The notes under the pieces: model-generated
The model's input: the letters and a program-made list of their open reading frames with translations, nothing else
What the model was told of the DNA's origin: nothing
The model's database searches: none
DNA from: an uncultured Bacteroides sp.
GTDB taxonomy: Bacteria; Bacteroidota; Bacteroidia; Bacteroidales; Bacteroidaceae
Length of the DNA stretch: 64,000 nt
NCBI RefSeq assembly: GCF_958445495.1
Contig: NZ_CAUCSQ010000011.1
Location: 46,497-110,496, forward strand
Direction of reading: 5' to 3'
Position numbers and translations under genes: made by a program
In this document: one piece after another, positions 17,737 through 26,062 of the stretch
How the letters are laid out: each line of letters starts with the position of its first letter
Position numbering within the stretch: position 1 is the first letter of the stretch

Positions 17737-19257
17737 TTAAACATGGATTCTGTTATTCAAATAGATGATCCAATCTTCCCAATAAGTAAAAGCATTGGTC
17801 TCTTTATATTCCCTTGACCGGAACTCATGTTCCAGGTTTGACTTTTTCAGAAGGATATGGATATTGCTGCTGAAACCGTATTCCCGCGATTCGGGCAGCA
17901 CTTCTATCCAGCATCTGGAGTATCTTTTATGAGAGCTGACTGCCTTAATGAAATTTAAGGCGTCATTCTCGTCACCGGCGGCATTTATGCAAACTATGCC
18001 GGTAAACAGATTTTCTTTCTGAATGGCTTCTATGCTTTCTTTGATATTATTTCCCAGGGTGATTAACGCCCTCATACGTTGGGAGTTCCTGATTCCAGAA
18101 CATTGTTTTTCTACATCGGAAATAGTTCTTGACAGGTTTGCATTGGCTTTTACGAAACAAAGGACAGCAGGCCATGTTTTATTGTTTTTTACCATTTGAT
18201 GAAACCGATTGGCGAGAGTCTTTTGTTGTTGCCTGTCGATTTCTCCCTGTATATAGATAATAGGATATTTTCTTGTGCTTCCTTGAGCCTGTTCTGGATA
18301 ATAGACCGTTGCATTGCCCGTTTTGAGAAATGGAGTTTCGTACGGAACGTTTTTCTGTCTATTTCCCAGCTGGTTTCCATTGAAATATCTGTTGACAAAT
18401 TTGAATGCTTTTGGCAGTGCTGCATTCCAACAGGTAAAATCATGCCCTCCTGAACGTACTTCCCATTCATGAGGTATTTTCCTGTCTGACAATAATCGGT
18501 GTAATTCTTCATTGCTTTCGCATAAGGTCCCTTCTTTATCTCCAATGTCTAGCATGATACCTAACTCTTTTAGATCGGAATTGCGGAGGACGGAAAGAAT
18601 GTGGTAGGGTGAATGTTGCTTGTAATAACTGGTTAGGCGCTCGTTCCCATTCTTTCCTGTTCCTCCGAAAATCCGTCCCCATTGGCTGTCCCATCCTGTT
18701 TGCGGTCCTTCTTCCATGTATTGTTTTTCCGTGCGGATGGAGGGTGATAACGCAACGACGGAACCGAACAAGTTACGATTGCGCAGGCTGATGGACAATG
18801 CTCCGAATCCTCCCATGGAAAAACCGATGATTGAACGTGCATTAGCGTTTTTGCAAGTGCGATAGTTATTGTCAATATAAGGAACCAGTTCTTTAGTGAA
18901 GAAAGTCTCGTAAAGGAAACTTCCGTCATAGGTATCGCTGTAATAAGACAGGTAACCGTCAGGAATGACTATGATGAAAGGTTGAATTTCTCCTTTCTTT
19001 ATCATTGGGTCCATAACACGTGCCACATTTCCATATTCGAGCCAACTGGTATAATCGCCTCCTATTCCGTGAAACATGTACAGAACGGGATATTCCATAT
19101 CCGAATGATAATAACCTTCCGGCAAGATGATAGAGTAGGAAACTTCTTTCTTTAAAGCCGGACTATAAATGCTCATCCCTTCTTTTTCTATGGGAAGTGC
19201 TCGGACTCCATCTATACTTGACAGGAACAGAATGATATATAGCAGTGTTTTTTCCAT
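17737..19257 (-). CDS. Two-domain esterase (CE1-like alpha/beta hydrolase), periplasmic
   Basis: 506 residues with a signal peptide (MEKTLLYIILFLSSIDGVRA) but no lipobox. Residues about 25-300 form an esterase-D/CE1-like hydrolase with YMFHGIGGDYTSW (oxyanion region), nucleophile Ser147 in GFSMGG and the histidine in SGGHDFTCW. The C-terminal 190 residues look like a decayed second copy. Its ALITLGNN replaces the nucleophile elbow, and HEFRSREYKETNAFTYWEDW mirrors HEWEVRSGGHDFTCW without the histidine. It probably removes acyl esters from the imported ligand. The start is one base from the end of the upstream paralogue, so expression is coupled. Confidence 0.85.
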   Translation of the reverse strand: MEKTLLYIILFLSSIDGVRALPIEKEGMSIYSPALKKEVSYSIILPEGYYHSDMEYPVLYMFHGIGGDYTSWLEYGNVARVMDPMIKKGEIQPFIIVIPDGYLSYYSDTYDGSFLYETFFTKELVPYIDNNYRTCKNANARSIIGFSMGGFGALSISLRNRNLFGSVVALSPSIRTEKQYMEEGPQTGWDSQWGRIFGGTGKNGNERLTSYYKQHSPYHILSVLRNSDLKELGIMLDIGDKEGTLCESNEELHRLLSDRKIPHEWEVRSGGHDFTCWNAALPKAFKFVNRYFNGNQLGNRQKNVPYETPFLKTGNATVYYPEQAQGSTRKYPIIYIQGEIDRQQQKTLANRFHQMVKNNKTWPAVLCFVKANANLSRTISDVEKQCSGIRNSQRMRALITLGNNIKESIEAIQKENLFTGIVCINAAGDENDALNFIKAVSSHKRYSRCWIEVLPESREYGFSSNIHILLKKSNLEHEFRSREYKETNAFTYWEDWIIYLNNRIHV

Positions 19258-19258
19258 G

Positions 19259-20854
19259 TCATTTTTTTATTAACTGTTCACCGATATAATAACTCATTGA
19301 ATAAATGCCTGTCTGGGCAGATTGCGAGCTGTCTATTCCGTTCCTGACACGGTATTGTACTGGGGCTTCCGCTTCCCGCAACCCATTGAACAATGCAAAC
19401 ATGCTGTTATAGTTAGTGCCTTCGTCTGTTATATCCAGATAGTAAATTTGGGCCCGGTTTTTGTCAGGAAGGTTGATAATATCCGCATCTTCCGCAAAGA
19501 AGAAGCGGATGGCGGGTGTATTGCCTGTCGATTGATTGTATAAATAATCGGCGTTTGAACCGTATGCCAGCCCTAATCTGAAATCTGCATTGCTTTCTGT
19601 ATGGATTGTTTTCTCCACTGCATCGGTGATGGCTGAAAAACTTGTTTCATTTTGAATTATCTCTTTCACATTAAAACCGGCTATTATCATACGTTTGATT
19701 TGCATAAGGGAATCTAGTGCCGTAGCTACTTGTTCTGTCGTAAGGTCAGCATTGCCTTCTCCTTTACTGTAATATAGAACTTTGTAGGTTAGGGCAGGGT
19801 TATAGTCGTCCGGTATCTGTAATTCGATATGGGAATTACCGACTTTAATTTTTTTAGTTGTAGAATGTAATTTCTCCGTAAACTTTTGCAGTGTTTCTTG
19901 CGGATAACTTTCTCCTTTGAATGAACGTTCGATAAAATGTAGCACTTCTTTCATGGATTCACGCCAATAACTGTCTGTGTGGGCACCATTCCGTACGCGA
20001 TATTCATGTCGGATATTTCTATCCCGTAATAGAGAATGTAATTCACCGTTGCCTGCATATAATCGTTCTTCATCATCACCGCAGTCTATGTAATAATGTA
20101 TAGTTTGGAATGTGGAGTTTGGCTTGTCCTTAAAAAAGTGTAGCGGGCATTGGCTTTTATAATAACTTGTCAGTCTGCCGGTTCCTGTCTGACCGCTTCC
20201 TCCGAAATTGTTTCCCCATTGAAGGTTCCAACCGTTTTGCGGTAGGGAGATGTATTGTTCGTCTGTATTCAGAGACGGGCTTAATCCTATTGATGCTGAG
20301 AATATTTCAGGATGTTGTGATGCCATGCTTAATGCTCCGAAACCTCCCATGGAGAATCCGACAACAGCTCTTCCTGCCTTACTGGCTGTTGTCCTGAACC
20401 GTTTGTCAATCAGGGGAATGAGTTCATTAATGAACATATCCATATAATTGAACTTTCCGTTATGACGGTTACAAAAATAAGAGTTGAAACCTTCCGGCAT
20501 GATATAAATCAATGGACGGACACTGCCATTATTGGTTTGTGCGTCGGTTATGGTTTGAATGTTCAATCCTGAAGGTCCCCATGAATTCTGGTTCCCTCCC
20601 CAACCATGCAGAAGGAAAACTACTCCGTATTTAGCCGTATTCTTCGATAGATATTCTTGAGGCAGTAATACTGAATATTTAATTTCTTGTCCTAAGATTT
20701 TGCTGTAAAAGCTTTGGTCGGGATTATAGCGTTCGGTGAACTGTTCCGGTGACCCGGCCTGTCCGTCTTCGGACAGACTGATATCATCGGACGAGCATGA
20801 TGATAATCCGTAGGAAAATAATAGGACTAATAGTATGGGTAGTTTTCTATTCAT
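19259..20854 (-). CDS. Two-domain esterase (CE1-like alpha/beta hydrolase), surface lipoprotein
   Basis: 531 residues from the ATG at 20854; the frame is open further upstream but that part would overlap the ADP-ribosylglycohydrolase gene. Lipobox Cys20 (GLSSC) is followed by SSDDIS, suggesting surface export. The N-terminal domain has FLLHGWGGNQNSWG, nucleophile Ser168 in GFSMGG and catalytic His in RNGAHTDSYW. The C-terminal part again resembles a dead copy of the same fold: GLAYGSN replaces GFSMGG, and QYRVRNGIDSSQ replaces EYRVRNGAHTD. It is paralogous to the next gene, giving one surface and one periplasmic member. Acyl specificity is unknown. Confidence 0.85.
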   Translation of the reverse strand: MNRKLPILLVLLFSYGLSSCSSDDISLSEDGQAGSPEQFTERYNPDQSFYSKILGQEIKYSVLLPQEYLSKNTAKYGVVFLLHGWGGNQNSWGPSGLNIQTITDAQTNNGSVRPLIYIMPEGFNSYFCNRHNGKFNYMDMFINELIPLIDKRFRTTASKAGRAVVGFSMGGFGALSMASQHPEIFSASIGLSPSLNTDEQYISLPQNGWNLQWGNNFGGSGQTGTGRLTSYYKSQCPLHFFKDKPNSTFQTIHYYIDCGDDEERLYAGNGELHSLLRDRNIRHEYRVRNGAHTDSYWRESMKEVLHFIERSFKGESYPQETLQKFTEKLHSTTKKIKVGNSHIELQIPDDYNPALTYKVLYYSKGEGNADLTTEQVATALDSLMQIKRMIIAGFNVKEIIQNETSFSAITDAVEKTIHTESNADFRLGLAYGSNADYLYNQSTGNTPAIRFFFAEDADIINLPDKNRAQIYYLDITDEGTNYNSMFALFNGLREAEAPVQYRVRNGIDSSQSAQTGIYSMSYYIGEQLIKK

Positions 20855-20864
20855 GTTTCTTCTT

Positions 20865-22412
20865 TTATTGATAAGGGTTGATAGGTTTTGCGGGTGTGGA
20901 TGAATAAACCACCATGTCTTTACACTGAACGGCGTATTTCTTGTTCGGGTTAATCCATTTAATAACAAGTTTATGGGGGGCTTCCTCTAAATCATAGTTA
21001 TGGAAAATATCGTATTTTCTTTTTATATAGTCATAAGGCATTTCTATGGTTTCTACTTTCTTGCCGTCAATGTAGGCTTCTAGGATGGCGATATAATTGT
21101 CATTACTTTCTTTGGTATCCTGTCTGATTAGTCCCATTAAGACAACCCCCTTACCATTGAATTCAAATGTTTTTTCTGTGCCGAGGTCGCATTTGATGAC
21201 TCTTCTTTCGGAAGGATATAAACCTTCGAAAGAGATTTCCCACGCTACGGTCTTAGGCTTTTGGATTGTGGTATAATATTTATCGCCTTTCACTTTACCG
21301 CCATTGGCTTTTAACACATCGCTTAATAGCTTGAGATTGATGTCATAAACAGAGCTTAAAGAGATGTTTGTGTATGGGAATTTGATGTTTTCGCATCTTT
21401 CGAGTGCTGGTTTCCAATATTCGGGGATGGCTTTGTAGCCTTGCATGACTCCGAGAATTCCGGCGGCAGTTGCCGGATTACAATCGGAATCTTGCCCGCA
21501 GCGAGTCGCTATATCCATTGTCTTGAAAAAGTCACCATTACCGTATAAGAGTCCCATAACGCAATAGGCTGCATTGATAGTGGCGTCGATATTAAATGCA
21601 TTGAACACCCCTTCCGGGCAACCGATTTCAAAAGCATGGCGGTTTTCTATTTCCAGCCAACATTTACGCCAGTCATCCGGGTATTGTTTCCAGTATTTAA
21701 TTACGTCTGTGATGCAACGGTAAAACTTGCTTTGTTCGGGAATAGTTTTTAGGGCTTCCGTGGCAATGGTATAGATATCATTGTTCACATAAGCTAGTGC
21801 ATACATTGCTCCCATATATACACCTCCGTACCATCCGTCTCCGTAGTTCATGATATGCCCTATCCTATCGGAAAAACTGGATGCGGTATTTACCATCCCC
21901 GGACATATCATCCCGATAAAATCTGCCTCAATCTGAAAATCAATGTCGTCAGCGTGCGGGTTATTTCTCCAGTGTCCGGATGCAGGCGGCATGATGCCGT
22001 GTAATATGTTGTATCTGGCTGCCTGGTTGGCATGCCATAATTTGTAATCAGCGTTTGCAAAAGCTTTGGCAAACGATTCGGCAGGGGCATTTATTCCTTC
22101 TTTTTGCATTACTTCCAGAAAGGTCAGGTCCATATATACATCATCGTATAATCCGGGATCTTCTGCGAAAATGTCTTTGCAGTAATCGTCATACCAGATA
22201 ATTGGTATTTTTTTATGGATGATTGCTCCTTTATATTTGAACTCTGTGGGACCACCGTAAGTGCATCCGATAGTTTGTCCTGCCCAACCTCCCTTGATTT
22301 TGTCAAGCAGTACGTCTTTACTTATTTCAACCGTTTTTCCATATTCTATTTGTGCCGTTCCCGACATGGAGAAAGCAAATAGTAGAATCATGTTAATCAG
22401 GACTTTTCTCAT
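20865..22412 (-). CDS. ADP-ribosylglycohydrolase-family protein, exported (copy 1)
   Basis: 515 residues with a signal peptide (MRKVLINMILLFAFSMSGTAQ). Residues about 30-370 form the all-alpha ADP-ribosylglycohydrolase (DraG/ARH) fold: GGWAGQTIGCTYGGPTEF, then acidic LYDDVYMDLTF, HADDIDFQIEADF, and the C-terminal metal site CGQDSDCNPATAAGILG. The family hydrolyses the ribosyl bond of ADP-ribosylated proteins or related ribosides, using two divalent metal ions. A C-terminal beta-rich domain (about 385-515) with FEFNGKGVVLMG and AYIDGKKVE may bind ligand. The first metal motif is DDxxxD and not the classical (S/T)DDT, so the substrate may not be ADP-ribose. It ends 10 bases before the lipoprotein esterase. 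Confidence 0.88.
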   Translation of the reverse strand: MRKVLINMILLFAFSMSGTAQIEYGKTVEISKDVLLDKIKGGWAGQTIGCTYGGPTEFKYKGAIIHKKIPIIWYDDYCKDIFAEDPGLYDDVYMDLTFLEVMQKEGINAPAESFAKAFANADYKLWHANQAARYNILHGIMPPASGHWRNNPHADDIDFQIEADFIGMICPGMVNTASSFSDRIGHIMNYGDGWYGGVYMGAMYALAYVNNDIYTIATEALKTIPEQSKFYRCITDVIKYWKQYPDDWRKCWLEIENRHAFEIGCPEGVFNAFNIDATINAAYCVMGLLYGNGDFFKTMDIATRCGQDSDCNPATAAGILGVMQGYKAIPEYWKPALERCENIKFPYTNISLSSVYDINLKLLSDVLKANGGKVKGDKYYTTIQKPKTVAWEISFEGLYPSERRVIKCDLGTEKTFEFNGKGVVLMGLIRQDTKESNDNYIAILEAYIDGKKVETIEMPYDYIKRKYDIFHNYDLEEAPHKLVIKWINPNKKYAVQCKDMVVYSSTPAKPINPYQ

Positions 22413-22418
22413 CTTAAT

Positions 22419-24026
22419 TTATTTATTAAAGTAAAATCTATCATGTTCTTTTTTCTCTGAATAATACATTATGTCGTTGATACGGATAATGTAGTCTTTT
22501 TTGCGGTTCAACCATTTCATTTTTACGTGGTGTCTTCCTTCTTTCATGAGGTATTTCCAAGCTGGTTCTACTTTCCGATCTGTGTTTTTCATAGGTAATG
22601 CCGCTACATGATCCAGTTCCCCGTCAATCCATATTTCGACTTTGGCAACGTAAGGGTCGTCGGGTTCTGCCAATCCGAAAACTTCAGAACCGATGTGGCG
22701 TGTGGATACGCGATTGATATAATCGGGAGTAATGCTTCTTGTGCAGCATATATTTCCCCAAATAACAAATCCGTTGCCGTTGAAATCGAATTCGAACGTA
22801 TCTGTCAGAAAGCAGTCTTTGCGTTCTCTGTAGAGCGGATAGGTGTTTTTAAAGTTTTGTTCTAGAGGAAGGACGTTTGCTTTTCTGATTGGGATTTTTA
22901 CTTCTCCGTCGGATACTGTACCACCTGTCTTGGCTATAAGCTGTTTGGCTTGTTCAAAGCTCATTCGATAAGCTTTAGTCAGTGACATATCGGTTCCTTC
23001 AAATGTGAATTCTTCTACTTCTTTCAAGGGATTCAGCCAGAATGAGGGGATGTTGTCATATCCGTACATAACTCCGAGTACACCGCCGACTGTGGATGGG
23101 TTACAGTCGGAGTCCTGGCCGCATCGGGTTGCAATATCGACAGAATTGGTGAAATCTCCTTTACCGTAAAGCATAGCTAATGCCACGAAAGCTGAATTGA
23201 GTTTGGCGTCGATATTAAAATTAAGAAATACGCCTTTGGGGCATCCTACATCACAGTTCCATTTCTCTTGCAGAAAATACCAGCAGTCTTTCCAATTGTC
23301 CGGATACAAGGAATGAAAATTGATTACATCCTGAATACATTGGTGGAATGTACTTTCTTCAGGAATCACCGAGATTGCGGTTTTTAGAATTGCCTCAGGA
23401 CTTTCTTCATAGAAAGCGGAACTGTAAAGGGCTGCGACGAAAGCGCCGCCATAAAAACCGTCGCCACTGTTCATGATATGACCTACTTTGGATGCGATAT
23501 CTAACGCTTCCGGTAACATTGCAGGAGCCATCAGACCAATAAAGTCTGCTTCAATTTGGAAGTCTAGGTCGTCGGCGTGCGGGTTGTTCAGCCAATGGCC
23601 GGAAGCAGGCGGCATGATACCCTGACGGATATTATATCTACCTGCCTGGTTGGCATGAGCCAGGTGATAATCTGCGAATGCGAACCTTTTGGCAAGTTCT
23701 TCTTGTGAACAATCCAGACCGAGTTCATTGAACGCTTCAACAAACGTGCAATCGTTATAAATATCGTCGAACAGTCCGGGTTTCTTTTCCCACCAGTATT
23801 TTACGTAGCCTTCCGCCCATGGAATAGATTGGTAGTCTTGAATATAGGTTCCCGTGAACTTGAACTCTGTAGGTGCTCCGAAAACAACACCGATGGTTTG
23901 TCCTGCCCATCCTCCTTTAATCTTATCTAAAAGTTTCTTATCAGATAATTTTAAGGTTTTTACAGGTTGGGCTTGTATGTTGAGAGCGAAAAGCCCTATG
24001 ATACATATAGTGATTATTTCCTTCAT
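22419..24026 (-). CDS. ADP-ribosylglycohydrolase-family protein, exported (copy 2)
   Basis: 535 residues from the ATG at 24026. An ATG at 24050 would overlap the upstream gene, and the AAAGAAAGAGAA before 24026 can serve as ribosome site. Signal peptide MKEIITICIIGLFALNIQAQ, then the same fold as copy 1: GGWAGQTIGVVFGAPTEF, FDDIYNDCTF, HADDLDFQIEADF and CGQDSDCNPSTVGGVLG. The C-terminal beta domain repeats the pattern FDFNGNGFVIWG and IWIDGELD of copy 1. It is clearly a sister of copy 1 but well diverged, which argues for a related and not identical substrate. There are 6 bases to copy 1. Confidence 0.87.
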   Translation of the reverse strand: MKEIITICIIGLFALNIQAQPVKTLKLSDKKLLDKIKGGWAGQTIGVVFGAPTEFKFTGTYIQDYQSIPWAEGYVKYWWEKKPGLFDDIYNDCTFVEAFNELGLDCSQEELAKRFAFADYHLAHANQAGRYNIRQGIMPPASGHWLNNPHADDLDFQIEADFIGLMAPAMLPEALDIASKVGHIMNSGDGFYGGAFVAALYSSAFYEESPEAILKTAISVIPEESTFHQCIQDVINFHSLYPDNWKDCWYFLQEKWNCDVGCPKGVFLNFNIDAKLNSAFVALAMLYGKGDFTNSVDIATRCGQDSDCNPSTVGGVLGVMYGYDNIPSFWLNPLKEVEEFTFEGTDMSLTKAYRMSFEQAKQLIAKTGGTVSDGEVKIPIRKANVLPLEQNFKNTYPLYRERKDCFLTDTFEFDFNGNGFVIWGNICCTRSITPDYINRVSTRHIGSEVFGLAEPDDPYVAKVEIWIDGELDHVAALPMKNTDRKVEPAWKYLMKEGRHHVKMKWLNRKKDYIIRINDIMYYSEKKEHDRFYFNK

Positions 24027-24039
24027 TTTTTCTCTTTCT

Positions 24040-26004
24040 TTATTTTTCATAAACTCCTAGTTCGGTGATAGAGATGAATGATGATACATTCTTCGTGTAT
24101 TTATGCCAGTGTTCTTGTATTTTGGCATCCATTAATATGCGTATTCCCTTGGTTTTTACTGCCGGAAATTCTAAAACGTATTGTGCAAAAGGAGGCTGGA
24201 AAAATACGATATCGGTTTCAGGCAGTGACGGGGTTGACTTGAATTTGCCTACATCGTACCAATGTCCGTCATTTCCAAGATACTGAATATTTAGAGAAGT
24301 AAACCATCCTCCGAATTCTTCCAGACAACCCATGTTCAGAACAACCATATTAATAGTATGCTCTTCTTTCCAACCATATCCAAAATAGTCTATTTTAGGA
24401 AGATTGCTTTTGGCGGCCAATGAATAAAATACAGATCCTACGCCATCTTTGATTCCGTCGTTTATTATTTCTATGTTTGTCGCGTACATCGGTTTTCCAA
24501 AGGTAATCCAGCAAGAATCGAGAACTTCTTCGTTCAGTTTACGGATATTGGCATAAATAGTGTCAGCTTTAGAGGTTATATTTTTTGTTTTTACTAGTAG
24601 TTCAAAGTCTTTAGTTATCGTGTTTTTGTTGTTGGTACTTAACTGAAGGGTAATCGGGAATTTGCCGGTTTCTGTAGGGGTTCCTGCTAACTTGCCGTTT
24701 TGGAATGTAACTCCTGTCGGTAGTTTGCCTTTTACCAGCTCCCATTTGAAATTTGTATTTGTCCTGCAGGCAAATGAATAATCGGTAGGTTGCCCGATTT
24801 CCAAGTCCGGGTTTGGACCGATACAGAATTCCAAAGGTGGAATGAATTGGGCTTTAGGATTCACATATATCATATCACCTTTTATTTTTCCCCCTTTAGT
24901 GCAAACGAGTTCGATTGCTTTGTTGTAGGTGCGTTCAATCATATCTTCAATGGAAGCATCGGGCATATCGAACCGGGTAATATTGATATACCGGTCGTTA
25001 AAAGGTTTTTCCCATCCTTCAATAGGTTTGGTGAGACTTTCGGGAAGTGATTTTGCACCGTACATAACTCCTAGCAATCCGGAGATAGTAGCTGCTTGGT
25101 TATCACAGTCAAATCCCATTGCACAACTTAAATCCAATGTCCGTTGGAAATCCCCTTCACCGTACAGCATAGCCAAAATACCGCATAGCCCGTTCAGATT
25201 GGCATTCCAGATTGTTTTTGTCATGGCGGGTTCATCTATGTAGTATTTTTTTGCCATGATTTGACGTGCTTTTACCCAATTTTTAGGATATTTGTCATAT
25301 AAAGCAATCATTTCTTTTACAGCCATTGCATATCTGTCGTCACTAGGCAGTTCTTTTAGGGCTCGTGTGATGAGTTTGCGGATATCTTTACAGAAAAAGG
25401 CGTCAGCATACATTGCACCGTATAGGACAGTGGGGGATACAGCCCACGAATCACTTGTGATACGGGCAGCCCAGTCACTTTTTTTCGCAGCATAGGAAAT
25501 CATTCCCGGTGCTGTATACGCCCATATTTCATTAATTAATTGCGGATCGATTTGATACCAATGGGGATTCAGATTTTTATCGCCTGTAAACGGAGGGGTG
25601 AATCCGAGGTGCATTAATCCGAGTGCTGCTCTATTGGCCAACCATACACGGTCTCGGATATGATACATCCATCCTTCACGCATATCGGCGTAAGTAGGTT
25701 CTACACCATATTTCTCCATTAATAGTAGATATATGTATTCAATATCCGTGTCGTCGTCAGAAAATGCACCGTTATACTTCTGCAACTTATCTATGTTTTT
25801 GGTGTAACCGAATGGAAATCGGGATTCGGGGGCCGGCTCATCTACAAACTTGTTTTCGAAGGGAAGTCCGTATATGTTTCCTATCATTTGCCCAATCCAG
25901 GCTCCGGCTATCTTGTCTTTTAGTTCTGCTTTGGAAATTTTTTGTGCAGAAATGAATAGGATATTAGTGATTAAAGCAAATAAAAAGATAATTGGTTTTT
26001 TCAT
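24040..26004 (-). CDS. ADP-ribosylglycohydrolase-family protein with Ig-like and discoidin-like domains (copy 3)
   Basis: 654 residues from the ATG at 26004. Signal peptide MKKPIIFLFALITNILFISAQ, then the glycohydrolase fold (about 25-385) with GAWIGQMIGNIYGLPFE, FSDDDTDIEYIYL and CAMGFDCDNQAATISGLLG. The first metal motif is close to the classical family signature, unlike copies 1 and 2. A putative Ig-like domain follows (about 430-505, ending LPTGVTFQNGKLAGTPTETG). The C-terminal 150 residues resemble a galactose-binding/discoidin fold (EFGGWFTSLNIQYLGNDGHW, ISITELGVYE). The extra domains suggest attachment to a large glycan or glycoprotein. It is the first hydrolase after SusD. Confidence 0.87.
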   Translation of the reverse strand: MKKPIIFLFALITNILFISAQKISKAELKDKIAGAWIGQMIGNIYGLPFENKFVDEPAPESRFPFGYTKNIDKLQKYNGAFSDDDTDIEYIYLLLMEKYGVEPTYADMREGWMYHIRDRVWLANRAALGLMHLGFTPPFTGDKNLNPHWYQIDPQLINEIWAYTAPGMISYAAKKSDWAARITSDSWAVSPTVLYGAMYADAFFCKDIRKLITRALKELPSDDRYAMAVKEMIALYDKYPKNWVKARQIMAKKYYIDEPAMTKTIWNANLNGLCGILAMLYGEGDFQRTLDLSCAMGFDCDNQAATISGLLGVMYGAKSLPESLTKPIEGWEKPFNDRYINITRFDMPDASIEDMIERTYNKAIELVCTKGGKIKGDMIYVNPKAQFIPPLEFCIGPNPDLEIGQPTDYSFACRTNTNFKWELVKGKLPTGVTFQNGKLAGTPTETGKFPITLQLSTNNKNTITKDFELLVKTKNITSKADTIYANIRKLNEEVLDSCWITFGKPMYATNIEIINDGIKDGVGSVFYSLAAKSNLPKIDYFGYGWKEEHTINMVVLNMGCLEEFGGWFTSLNIQYLGNDGHWYDVGKFKSTPSLPETDIVFFQPPFAQYVLEFPAVKTKGIRILMDAKIQEHWHKYTKNVSSFISITELGVYEK

Positions 26005-26022
26005 ATTTATCGGGGTTGATTT

Positions 26023-26057
26023 ATCGGAAGATGTACTTTTTATGTGAATCTTCCGAT
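26023..26057 (-). terminator. Intercistronic hairpin after susD
   Basis: ATCGGAAGAT and ATCTTCCGAT form a perfect 10-bp stem with a 15-base loop in the 58-base gap between SusD and glycohydrolase copy 3. No T run follows, so partial termination or 3'-end protection of the susC/D mRNA is more likely than a full stop. Confidence 0.6.
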
Positions 26058-26062
26058 TGTAA

